From a virus, in IMG/VR virus record IMGVR_UViG_3300044626_001725, positions 1 through 48,973 of that record: a stretch of 48,973 bases of DNA. One strand, written 5' to 3'. Each line of letters opens with the position of its first letter. Positions within the stretch are counted from its first letter, which is position 1. Under the pieces are notes generated by a model. It did not search any database. It had not been told where the DNA came from and saw nothing but the letters and a program-made list of their open reading frames with translations. Below, one piece after another: positions 36,251 to 43,691 of the stretch. Both the position numbers and the translations under genes were made by a program.

Positions 36251-37882
36251 TCAAAAGAATTGGCGCTTACCTACATAGTCGGCTGCAAAAAAGGCGGGGT
36301 CAGCGGCATAACTTTGTTGATCCCAATAGCCACTATCTGTCATCGTGACCGCATCGTTTAACCGCTTACCCGCAAATCGCTCCACGCGATCCAAGAAGGA
36401 AGTACCGTGCCTGAGCAACACATTGCCATGCTTGGCGAGTTGCTCAATAAGAACGCTTCGCTCTGAAAGTGCGGCACCAAGTGCCCGTTGCATGTGATCG
36501 GTCAAGGACAGCTGATCGCCCTGCACGCGGGAGAACAAGCGCATCAGCGAATCGCTTGCACCAAGGGCGTCAAGCGTCAGACGACGCTCTAAAAACCGTA
36601 CCGCTACACTTGATATCAAAGCGGACTCAAGCGCTGTACGGATGAGATCCCGCCGAGAAGCATCAGCAATTAAGGCTTGCTCACTCGAGGTCTTTTCACT
36701 TTGCCGCTGTGCTCGGTCTGTGAGAAAACTGCTATCAGCACCAAGCTTTGTTGCACTTAGTGCGATAGCATCAAGCAGCTGGGCACGCTCTTCAAACAGA
36801 CGGATAAAGCCAATGGATCGAACGATTTGATCGACAAAGCTCGCTGTATCAATAGAGCCCTTGGCAGGTTTGATGGCAGCCATATCGCTAACGGAGGTCG
36901 CATCACCCACTTGCTTTAAAAACGCAATATGACGGGCCTCATGAACCGCAAGCGATTCAATGCTCGCTTTATCGAGTTGCTTCACGGGGCGATCAGAGGC
37001 GGTGCTGTTTTCACGAAGCATGCGAGATATCGCTTGAGCCATCTCGTCAGACCAGAAGACAAAGTCCTCCTGCGGCTTTTTGGTTTCGTGTGATGCGCTA
37101 TCGGAAAGGATTGCTTGCTCGGCAAGCGCTCGTTCAAGAGCAATGATCAAGCTCATCGCCATAAGGCCTTGCTCAACAAAGGCACGCTCATAGCCTACCG
37201 TCCGCGCCAACTGATCACCGACTGTCACTCGGTGCTGTACTTGTTTGAGGAACGCTATTTCTTGATCGTCTTCTGCAGACGTTGCACCGTCCACATCATC
37301 AGTCACCGTTATGAGGTCTGCTATGCGCTTCCATAGCGCCAGCTGCGTAGATGCCTCGATGTACACTGTGTCGACGATGGCTTTGAGAAAGTCATCTCTA
37401 TGCCGATCCATCGCAAGCGCTGTGTCTTTTGCATCTTTGCCTGTTTGCTTTGCGTTCTCATCAAGCAGCAGGCACGCTTCAGTAAGGGGCTTAGCGATAA
37501 GCCTGTAGGCCCAACTTTCAACGACCGGCTGCTCACTCAGTAGCTTTTGAACCGTGACGTTGGGCTTATCAACTAAGAAAACCGCCTCATGACTTTGTTT
37601 ACCAAGCGCTTGAGTCGAGTGATCATCGAGCGCCGCTTGATCATCGGCATAGCGATCTAATTGCCAAAGATAGTGCGCAATGACTGTGGCTTCATCCACT
37701 GAAGGCCTTTGAAGCTCGCGTTTTAGATCGTCATGAAAGCTTGCTTTGTCATCGCGAAAAAGCGCAAGCACAAACTGGCCTACTTCTTGGGTGAGTTTGA
37801 GTAGCGATACCTGCACCTCAAGCGCGAGTTGCTCACTTTCATAAGCAGCCTTTAAGCGTTGCCAGGCTGCACGAAGCTTCAC
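36251..37882 (-). CDS. Repetitive helical virion protein, 543 aa
   Basis: A long protein built of degenerate helical units, many with the pattern RxxGK/A-x-x-x-x-hydrophobic-x-D (for example RSIGFIRLFEERAQLLDAI, RALGAALSERSVLIEQ, RFAGKRLNDAVTMTD). It resembles phage tail proteins made of repeated S/T-D-x-x-x-R segments. The N-terminus is a helical amphipathic stretch; the C-terminus is aromatic (YWDQQSYAADPAFFAADYVG). Its start GTG overlaps the upstream stop (GTGA). I cannot name the family. A long fibre or tail rod is the likeliest role. Confidence 0.65.
   Translation of the reverse strand: MKLRAAWQRLKAAYESEQLALEVQVSLLKLTQEVGQFVLALFRDDKASFHDDLKRELQRPSVDEATVIAHYLWQLDRYADDQAALDDHSTQALGKQSHEAVFLVDKPNVTVQKLLSEQPVVESWAYRLIAKPLTEACLLLDENAKQTGKDAKDTALAMDRHRDDFLKAIVDTVYIEASTQLALWKRIADLITVTDDVDGATSAEDDQEIAFLKQVQHRVTVGDQLARTVGYERAFVEQGLMAMSLIIALERALAEQAILSDSASHETKKPQEDFVFWSDEMAQAISRMLRENSTASDRPVKQLDKASIESLAVHEARHIAFLKQVGDATSVSDMAAIKPAKGSIDTASFVDQIVRSIGFIRLFEERAQLLDAIALSATKLGADSSFLTDRAQRQSEKTSSEQALIADASRRDLIRTALESALISSVAVRFLERRLTLDALGASDSLMRLFSRVQGDQLSLTDHMQRALGAALSERSVLIEQLAKHGNVLLRHGTSFLDRVERFAGKRLNDAVTMTDSGYWDQQSYAADPAFFAADYVGKRQFF
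36426..36436 (-). repeat. TGCCATGCTTG, intragenic copy
   Basis: A fifth copy of the 11-mer, inside the coding region of the 543-residue virion protein. It shows that the sequence is not strictly intergenic and serves as a caution for the junction-element reading. Confidence 0.6.
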
Positions 37883-38217
37883 CCCAAATCCTCTCGAAGC
37901 TTAAAGCGCATCAACTCAAACACCGTTTGCCTAAAGCCCGTTGAGGGATTCACGACTTCAAGCTCTGCCTCATACTCACCGGCTTCGCGATCCCAATCGC
38001 CTGGCCTGAAAATCGCAATCGCTTGCCCAAACGGTGCTGACTCAGGGTTGATGTAAAGCGGCAATGAAAAGGCAAGTACCTCGTCGCCCACCTGCCGCAC
38101 ATGCATAAAGGCTTGCGCACCTGTGAGATCGATGGGCTCAGCCGTTGTGGCATCAGTGAAGCTGCACCGAATCTGAGGCCCTGTATCGCCTTGAACGAGT
38201 TTGATGCGATCAACCAT
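37879..38217 (-). CDS. Beta-sandwich tail protein (BppU N-terminal-like)
   Basis: 112 residues. The order KLVQGDTGPQIRCSFTD, then PIDLTGAQAFMHVR, then PGDWDREAGEYEAELEV resembles the N-terminal Ig-like domain of BppU-type baseplate proteins and similar small virion proteins. It probably attaches fibres to the tail or sits on the capsid or tail surface. It is coupled to the next gene through a GTGA overlap and follows the adaptor gene by 30 bases. Confidence 0.68.
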   Translation of the reverse strand: MVDRIKLVQGDTGPQIRCSFTDATTAEPIDLTGAQAFMHVRQVGDEVLAFSLPLYINPESAPFGQAIAIFRPGDWDREAGEYEAELEVVNPSTGFRQTVFELMRFKLREDLG

Positions 38218-38247
38218 TAAGCGTAGCCTTAAAGGCCCCTATGCAGC

Positions 38248-38934
38248 CTATGCAGCCTGCTGATTGGGATTACCCACCGATTGAGGGGCAACCGCAACCG
38301 TCGCTTTAATTTCAATGCCAAGCGCATTGGCAAAAGCGGCATAACGTGCCTGCGCCCGTGCTTCATTGCCTGCGTATTGACTGTCTTTGGTATAGGCTCT
38401 ATAGAGCACATAGTCTTGCAAGGCGTTGCTATAAATATCAGGAACACTGATGGCACCTGCAACCGCCGAATAATCAGTTCCTGCTGCAGGCTCAGCAATA
38501 TCGGTGGGAAGTGCTGAATAGACTAAATCAACCGATGCCCCAGCGCTTTGCGCAGGCGGATAGACGTAAAACACTTTGGGGTCGCGCGGATCAAACATAA
38601 AGTGCACGATCTCAGTCACCCCGGATAGATTGTGCCAACCCGGTGATTGCGCATCGAGTATTTCTCTTGCGCACATGCGAATGGCGCGCTTGGTACCTGC
38701 ACTGTTTCGAACGACATCGATGAGCTTGGCACCATTAGACGGCAGGCTTTGTTTGGTACCTGCAGTCAATGTCAGACTTGCATTAGTCACCATCGCATCG
38801 GGTCTGTGCACAATAATTTCGCGCTGACCGTCATTTAAATAGCGCACAAGCTCTGCCACAGGCCATCGGATGGAGGTCGTATCTTGAAGCGTTTCAACCA
38901 CGCGTCTGATTAAGGCTTGCGCTGCAATGCTCAT
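38248..38934 (-). CDS. Head-to-tail adaptor (DUF6682-like)
   Basis: 228 residues with the segment SIRWPVAELVRYLNDGQRE near the N-terminus and FMFDPRDPKVFYVYPPAQ in the middle, a pattern I know from podoviral adaptor proteins (DUF6682 type). These form a ring below the portal that joins the tail. The ATG follows AAAGGAAA, a good ribosome site. Position between capsid-proximal genes and tail genes supports the role. Confidence 0.8.
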   Translation of the reverse strand: MSIAAQALIRRVVETLQDTTSIRWPVAELVRYLNDGQREIIVHRPDAMVTNASLTLTAGTKQSLPSNGAKLIDVVRNSAGTKRAIRMCAREILDAQSPGWHNLSGVTEIVHFMFDPRDPKVFYVYPPAQSAGASVDLVYSALPTDIAEPAAGTDYSAVAGAISVPDIYSNALQDYVLYRAYTKDSQYAGNEARAQARYAAFANALGIEIKATVAVAPQSVGNPNQQAA

Positions 38935-38978
38935 GAGGTTTCCTTTAAACGACCGTTTGGTAGCGTTTAGTCAGTGAG

Positions 38979-39593
38979 CTAACACCAACCAACAGCCGCA
39001 CGCGGCATTTGGCCTGGTGCGCCTTGAAAGCTTTGGGTTTGCTCGCGTGCCGTCGATTGCTCAAAAGCTTGAAGTGCATCCTTAGCAGCTTGTGGGTTAA
39101 AGAAGGGGCCTGGCACACGCCATAAGCGATGTAAGGCACCAGCCACAATCGGTTCGCGATAAAAGCTGGCATGAAGATCGGGTAGCCCCTTTGCGTCTTG
39201 GGAAACCGTGATCACCGCTTGGATTTCAAGCTTTGTCTTGGCACCTTGAACCTGTAAAACACTCACCGTGCTGCGATCTGTGCTAATGAGCGCGCGCTCA
39301 CGCAAACTTTGACTTTGCGGGTTATTACCTAAAAGTCGAAACGCAGCAACAGGCAATGCATGGCCGTTAAGCGTTGCTTTTTGGATTGATACGATTGCCG
39401 TATCCTCAGGTGGCTCAAGCTCATAGCTCTGAAGGCTTGCAGCCATCGTGATGGGTTCAAGCCATGCAGTCCAGGCTTTGGTGCGTTTGAAAAACTCAGA
39501 AGCCGAGCGGCAAAGCGCTTGATCGATCAGCGGGTTGGGACATGCTGACACGTGAAGCGCCACATCGCTGTGAAAATCAGACCAAATCGCCAT
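38979..39593 (-). CDS. Head-to-tail connector-like protein
   Basis: 204 residues. The N-terminal helical part IWSDFHSDVALHVSACPNPLIDQ, then CRSASEFFKRTKAW, is typical of phage adaptor/connector proteins that pack helices around the portal. The beta segments in the middle and a Gln/Ala-rich C-terminus (STAREQTQSFQGAPGQ) fit as well. It overlaps the upstream small gene by 17 bases and precedes the second adaptor gene by 44 bases. Two adaptors in a row is common in short-tailed phages. Confidence 0.75.
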   Translation of the reverse strand: MAIWSDFHSDVALHVSACPNPLIDQALCRSASEFFKRTKAWTAWLEPITMAASLQSYELEPPEDTAIVSIQKATLNGHALPVAAFRLLGNNPQSQSLRERALISTDRSTVSVLQVQGAKTKLEIQAVITVSQDAKGLPDLHASFYREPIVAGALHRLWRVPGPFFNPQAAKDALQAFEQSTAREQTQSFQGAPGQMPRAAVGWC

Positions 39594-39876
39594 CGCTTGG
39601 CTTTACATCGCTTTTATCGTGTTGCACTTGATCGATGTGCGCCCGACCTACTACCGCTTTACTTGGCTTTACCCGAAGCTTGCGCTCAGGCTCTGTACCT
39701 GCATCAAGCACGCAAAAATTACCTGTTCGCAAGAGCGTTTGAATCAAGAGCGAATCGGCAATCTCACACACAAGTGCGCCGTGAGCATCCGCCTGAAAGA
39801 CAAAGGCCTCACCGGCACTTGAGCGCACGCAAACGGTCCCATCGCGACGAGCAGCAAGCGTTGTCATTAAGCGCAT
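39577..39876 (-). CDS. Small virion-operon protein, 99 aa
   Basis: 99 residues, unrecognised. Beta-rich N-terminal half (TVCVRSSAGEAFVFQADAHG) and a charged C-terminus. It lies between the capsid-associated protein gene and a connector gene and overlaps the latter by 17 bases, so it is probably made during head assembly. A head-closure or minor virion protein is a reasonable guess, nothing more. Confidence 0.6.
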   Translation of the reverse strand: MRLMTTLAARRDGTVCVRSSAGEAFVFQADAHGALVCEIADSLLIQTLLRTGNFCVLDAGTEPERKLRVKPSKAVVGRAHIDQVQHDKSDVKPSDGDLV

Positions 39877-39916
39877 GGCGCGTTTACCTTGACTCGTTGC
39901 GCTTTCAGTCTTCTCA

Positions 39917-40363
39917 CTACGCAGCTTTATAAAAAAGCGTCATACCGATCTGACCCGCTTGCTTGGTTGCTGCAGCCGTTGTGACTTTAAGCCCCAAGAT
40001 GCGATCCACTGAAGACGGTGTAAGTCGCATCATCGCAAGCGATTCAATCACTTTGGCTGCAGGCGACTGACCAAGCGTGACACCGCTTGCAAAGCTCACC
40101 TGGATATCCGTTTGACTGGGATTAAGTAGTCCAACCGTGGTTAAAAGGGTTGGTGTTGCGTGCGCATCAAGATCATCAGCATCAAGCGTTAACCCAACCG
40201 GTATGCAGCCTGCAGGCAGTATGCCCACAGCACCCACATCATTGAGATCAAGATCACTTGTGGTGAGGTCAATCGCATAGCGAACAGAAACCACTTCGGC
40301 GCCCGCCGGAAAGACCGTGGGCTTATAGCCCAGCAAATAGTCATTGGTGTGTTGAAAGCTCAT
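39917..40363 (-). CDS. Capsid-associated protein
   Basis: 148 residues, beta-rich with Thr/Ser/Asp-rich loops (AIDLTTSDLDLNDVGAVG, then VGLTLDADDLDAHATP) and a C-terminal GQIGMTLFYKAA. Genes of this size directly after an N4-gp56-type capsid gene are usual and often encode a decoration protein. The ATG at 40363 is preferred because AAAAGGA lies 9 bases upstream; the frame extends to a TTG at 40369. The decoration role is inferred from position. Confidence 0.68.
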   Translation of the reverse strand: MSFQHTNDYLLGYKPTVFPAGAEVVSVRYAIDLTTSDLDLNDVGAVGILPAGCIPVGLTLDADDLDAHATPTLLTTVGLLNPSQTDIQVSFASGVTLGQSPAAKVIESLAMMRLTPSSVDRILGLKVTTAAATKQAGQIGMTLFYKAA

Positions 40364-40418
40364 CGTCAAAATCCTTTTAAATCGCGTATTCGATGGGTGC
40401 TGTCATGGGACCATGCCC

Positions 40419-41537
40419 CTATCGATTTGCAGCAGCAGTGTCGAGTGAGAAAAGTCCAAAGTCCTGTGCCCCAACACCATCGTGGGTAAAGGTGACTTTC
40501 TTAATCCCAAAGATTGAGCTCGTGGTAATGACGACCTTATCGCCGTTATCACGCGTCTCCTCATGCCAATCAAAGCGCATGTTGGTGCCTGGCGAACCAA
40601 AGGCAACGACGGCTGCCTGCGAACCCATAAAAAGTGCTCGGGCCGCTTCAACATTGCCTGCAGCACCGGCATTACCAAAGCGAATGACGTTGCGATGCGA
40701 ATGCAAAATCACACCGCGATACATACCCAAGGAGCCCTTAAAGAGCGGATTATTTTTACCTTCCGCTGCAGCGGCTGCCTTTTGAATATCGAGCCACTGA
40801 CCGGTTTGCACATTGGCCCTTAGGTCATCTTCTTGAAAGGTGTGCATCACACACACAAAGGTTTCATGCCCATCGATCTTGCAAGGCTGTAACACTGGAA
40901 TGTTGGTTGCACCCCCGCCTTGGCTATCTGCTTTAGTCTTTGCTCGATCGATTAAGCGTAGATCAAAGGTATCGGCTGCATCAAGATTGGCAAAGCTTGT
41001 GGCATCACCCCCGTAAAGTGCATGCTGCGCATCGGGTGAAACAAGACCGTTATTGGCCCGTCCCGCATAGCCAAGTGGAAGGAGAAAATTAGGGTTTACA
41101 CCGCGTGCACCCGATAAATAGATGAAAAGCAACTCATCCATCAAACGCGCCCACCAGCTTGATTGCTGCCGCTTAGCTTTTTCTCGAAGATCGTGCAGCG
41201 TGCGCTTTCGCGTCATCCGCCCGCCGGTATTCACACCACACCGTGCCTGATCGATGTAAATCGTATCGGTATAGAACTTTTGACCTTCTTCTTTACCCTC
41301 AAGAATGTCTTCGCCTTCAACCGGTGCCATCTTAAGCTCAGCGAGTAAGTCATAGCTGATTTGCTCCCCCGCATCCGATTCAAGATCGGTGAGGATCTGG
41401 ATGGGTACCTCGGCTTCTGCGCCACGCGCCATAAAGCGCTGGTTAAAGTAACTCTTATGCGAGGTGTCGTAGGCCAACATCCCACTCCACTTCTTAATCG
41501 CTTTGGCGTCATTCACACCAATGATCGTTCGCGCCAT
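40419..41537 (-). CDS. Major capsid protein (N4 gp56 family)
   Basis: 372 residues, HK97-fold major capsid protein of the N4-gp56/DUF4043 type. It starts MARTIIGVNDAKAIKKWS. Conserved middle features are the region YDTSHKSYFNQRFM, YLSGARGVNPNF and VCVMHTFQEDDLRAN, and the late strand segment MYRGVILHSHRNV. No N-terminal scaffolding extension or protease domain is seen, so the scaffold is the separate gene upstream. The ATG at 41537 is chosen because GGGGAG precedes it by 5 bases; the open frame runs back to 41585 without a better site. Confidence 0.9.
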   Translation of the reverse strand: MARTIIGVNDAKAIKKWSGMLAYDTSHKSYFNQRFMARGAEAEVPIQILTDLESDAGEQISYDLLAELKMAPVEGEDILEGKEEGQKFYTDTIYIDQARCGVNTGGRMTRKRTLHDLREKAKRQQSSWWARLMDELLFIYLSGARGVNPNFLLPLGYAGRANNGLVSPDAQHALYGGDATSFANLDAADTFDLRLIDRAKTKADSQGGGATNIPVLQPCKIDGHETFVCVMHTFQEDDLRANVQTGQWLDIQKAAAAAEGKNNPLFKGSLGMYRGVILHSHRNVIRFGNAGAAGNVEAARALFMGSQAAVVAFGSPGTNMRFDWHEETRDNGDKVVITTSSIFGIKKVTFTHDGVGAQDFGLFSLDTAAANR

Positions 41538-41619
41538 GCTCACTCCCCATGTAAGGCGGCTCATTAAGGCTTCACGAGAGCACATGCGCTTCGTGAACTA
41601 ATTGCTATGGGAAGAAGCC

Positions 41620-41630
41620 TGCCATGCTTG
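41620..41630 (-). repeat. TGCCATGCTTG junction element, copy 3
   Basis: The same 11-mer in the gap between the leftward capsid gene (start 41537) and the rightward pair of unknown genes (start 41709), 82 bases before the capsid start codon. Confidence 0.7.
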
Positions 41631-41708
41631 GCGGGGCTGTAAATGGTAGGGAAACACTAAACAACAATCGGCTAACTTCCGCCGACTTTTTGCGCCGTTA
41701 TCCAATCC

Positions 41709-41933
41709 ATGGACGATTTCACCGACGCGCTTATGATTGCGCTACATGCCGGCGCTGACGATCCCGATCGAAGCGCCATGGGCTCGCGCATGAAAGCACT
41801 TGTGGGTGAAATTACAAACAAAAGCGCTTCTGCGCCCAAAAAGGCTACGGCTTCAAAGGAGCTTGCCAAGCTTCGGGAAGCGTATCGTGCGTCCCTTTTA
41901 AAGTCTTCTGGGGCTCATCTCTCACATCGCTAA
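41709..41933 (+). CDS. Small hypothetical protein, moron pair gene 1
   Basis: 74 residues, helical and mostly basic in the second half (KKATASKELAKLREAYRASLL). I do not recognise it. It is read rightward between the scaffold and capsid genes, against the operon, and is followed within 15 bases by the second gene, so they form a two-gene unit. A toxin-antitoxin or a regulatory pair would fit the layout, but there is no motif to support either. Confidence 0.5.
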   Translation: MDDFTDALMIALHAGADDPDRSAMGSRMKALVGEITNKSASAPKKATASKELAKLREAYRASLLKSSGAHLSHR

Positions 41934-41947
41934 GATTGCTTTTGGCT

Positions 41948-42310
41948 ATGGCATTGAACCTTTCAACCCAAGACCTCGATGTTGTTAAGCGTGCAACGCA
42001 TCTTGATCAGTCGATGGTCAATCACTTTCTGGCCGATCAGAGTAACGAGCTTCGATCCAAGATCGTTGCTGCCTCTTACATAGCTGTCGCGCTAGGGCGC
42101 GACGACGAATTGCGAGATCCGTTTGAGGACGACCCTAAGTGGGTCAACAAAATTCACGAAGCTGGGCAAGCGGCGGCGGCTGAGATTAAGTTTGAAGGCA
42201 TGGGCCGGTGTCATATGATCTGGAAGCGTCAAGCCGAAATGCTCAAGGAGAAGTATCAAATTAGCTGGTACTCACCCGCACAGATGAATCCATGGATGAT
42301 GTTCGATTGA
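41948..42310 (+). CDS. Hypothetical protein, moron pair gene 2
   Basis: 120 residues, mixed helical, ending in an aromatic segment (ISWYSPAQMNPWMMF). Not recognised. ATG at 41948 is taken as the start; a TTG at 41936 would add four residues. It converges on the scaffold gene with no gap (stops at 42310 and 42312). Together with the previous gene it is a rightward insertion in the head operon. Function unknown. Confidence 0.58.
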   Translation: MALNLSTQDLDVVKRATHLDQSMVNHFLADQSNELRSKIVAASYIAVALGRDDELRDPFEDDPKWVNKIHEAGQAAAAEIKFEGMGRCHMIWKRQAEMLKEKYQISWYSPAQMNPWMMFD

Positions 42311-42311
42311 C

Positions 42312-43316
42312 TTATGCCGCACGCAAAAAGCGCTCACGCTCAGTGGGGCTCATACGCGCAATCGCTTGCTCATAAGCCAGACCCTCTAATGCCAAGACGT
42401 CCGCAAATTCACCATCCACGTCACCTGGCCCCTCACCGCCTGGCACAAGCGCAAGCGTTTTGGGCGCGATGTCGAGAGGGGGTTTGCGATCAAGCGGTTT
42501 TCGATCCATAGCCTTCATCACTGGTTTGGCCTCAGCCGAGCTTTCAGCATCTGACGTCTTTGCTGCTGACATGCCATGTAGAGCTAAGACACGTTTATGC
42601 GCCTCTTCTAGGAACCAATCCATGCTTTGATGAGCGTGTTCACTGCGTGCTGCAAGACTTCTCACAAAGCCATCAAGATCGCTCCACTTTTCAGTATCTT
42701 TACGATAGTCAATGCCACCTGCTGCTTCGCTGAGTCTTGCCGTTGAATCCATAAATTGATTTACGGCATAGGTCCAGAGTTGCTCAGCCGTTTGTGCATT
42801 CATCTCTTGGCTGATTTCAGCCTTGGTCCGCGCAATGGTTAGCAGCTCCCGCTCACTTTGAAGGGCTGTGCGTGCAACGTCGAAGTCATCAAACTCAAGC
42901 TCACCTGCTTTGAACTGGCGCTTAAGTTCTGTCTCTTTGTCCGAAAGCGATTTGACCTGAGCATCAAAATCTTCGGGAAGTTTTGAGTCGTAGCGCGGAA
43001 TGGGTTGAGTGCGTGGCTGCGGCGGATCGGTGTCAGGCGCAACAACTTCAACCTGCGTACTTTCTTGCGTTAATTGCTCGGTATCTGAGGTTTGCTCAGA
43101 TTTTGTATCGACCGAACTCGCCTCACCCGCTTCCGGTGCTAGCCCGTTACCAGCTACTTCGTCACTAGTTGCTTCATCGACGGGCTGTTCGCTTGAGTCA
43201 ACCGACTCAGTCGTTGTGTCGTCTTCTTTCATCGCGTCACGCTCTTCTTGCGTGAGCGTTGCCATTAAGCCTTCATCGAGCGTACTCATGCGCGCATCCT
43301 TGAGGGGTTGATTCAT
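42312..43316 (-). CDS. Scaffolding-like protein
   Basis: About 334 residues, acidic. The first 110 residues are disordered and rich in Ser, Asp, Glu and Thr. A charged helical core follows (DAQVKSLSDKETELKRQFKAGELEFDDFD split by a short loop), then a helical C-terminus ending in MSPTERERFLRAA. This composition and place, just before the capsid gene, are typical of phage scaffolds that guide prohead assembly and then leave. A later start at 43289 (MSTLDEG, behind AAGGA) is also possible. No protease motif is seen. Confidence 0.78.
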   Translation of the reverse strand: MNQPLKDARMSTLDEGLMATLTQEERDAMKEDDTTTESVDSSEQPVDEATSDEVAGNGLAPEAGEASSVDTKSEQTSDTEQLTQESTQVEVVAPDTDPPQPRTQPIPRYDSKLPEDFDAQVKSLSDKETELKRQFKAGELEFDDFDVARTALQSERELLTIARTKAEISQEMNAQTAEQLWTYAVNQFMDSTARLSEAAGGIDYRKDTEKWSDLDGFVRSLAARSEHAHQSMDWFLEEAHKRVLALHGMSAAKTSDAESSAEAKPVMKAMDRKPLDRKPPLDIAPKTLALVPGGEGPGDVDGEFADVLALEGLAYEQAIARMSPTERERFLRAA

Positions 43317-43327
43317 ACTCGGCAAGG

Positions 43328-43338
43328 TGCCATGCTTG
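43328..43338 (-). repeat. TGCCATGCTTG junction element, copy 4
   Basis: The same 11-mer between the leftward scaffold gene and the rightward zinc-ribbon gene, 11 bases before the ATG at 43316. It lies next to a 14-base palindrome. Confidence 0.7.
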
Positions 43339-43346
43339 GTCTTTCC

Positions 43347-43360
43347 CTAACAATTGTTAG
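43347..43360. promoter_or_regulatory. 14-bp perfect palindrome, operator candidate
   Basis: CTAACAATTGTTAG is perfectly palindromic and lies between divergent start codons at 43316 and 43381. Symmetric sites of this size usually bind a dimeric regulator. No clear -35/-10 is seen around it, so the role as operator is an inference. Confidence 0.5.
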
Positions 43361-43380
43361 ATCGCAAAGCTTTCTTCTAA

Positions 43381-43683
43381 ATGTCGAGAATCGCCCACTA
43401 CGTCATCCTTGCTTGCCCGCACTGTGGTCAGAAGCACGTACGGGCCGAGTTTGCATCAGTCAGCGATCCCGTCCTTTCACACGCCCTAGACGGGCTAGAT
43501 GCAGAGCGCGAGTGCCACGGCTGCGACAAAGTCGTAAAGCTCGGTGAGTTTCACCGGGTTGAGAAACTATCGGTTAAAGAGCGCTTTGAGCGCTATCCAC
43601 CAATGGCCCAAGAAATTCCAAGCTTTTTGAAGCCACATAGGCCAAAACAAAGATCAGGTGCACATTTGCCAGAATTATCCTAA
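43381..43683 (+). CDS. Zinc-ribbon protein, moron
   Basis: 100 residues. Two knuckles, CPHCGQ (about 12-17) and CHGC (about 45-48), form a zinc ribbon; the rest is basic and charged (KLSVKERFERYPPM). Small zinc-ribbon proteins of phages often bind host RNA polymerase or DNA. It is read rightward against the operon and converges with the coiled-coil gene, with 8 bases between stops. No ribosome site is obvious before the ATG. Confidence 0.65.
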   Translation: MSRIAHYVILACPHCGQKHVRAEFASVSDPVLSHALDGLDAERECHGCDKVVKLGEFHRVEKLSVKERFERYPPMAQEIPSFLKPHRPKQRSGAHLPELS

Positions 43684-43691
43684 AGGACCCG

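Noticed and set aside
41670-41695. Terminator hairpin TCGGC/GCCGA followed by CTTTTT
   Set aside because: The stem is only five base pairs with an eight-base loop and lies upstream, not downstream, of the rightward gene.
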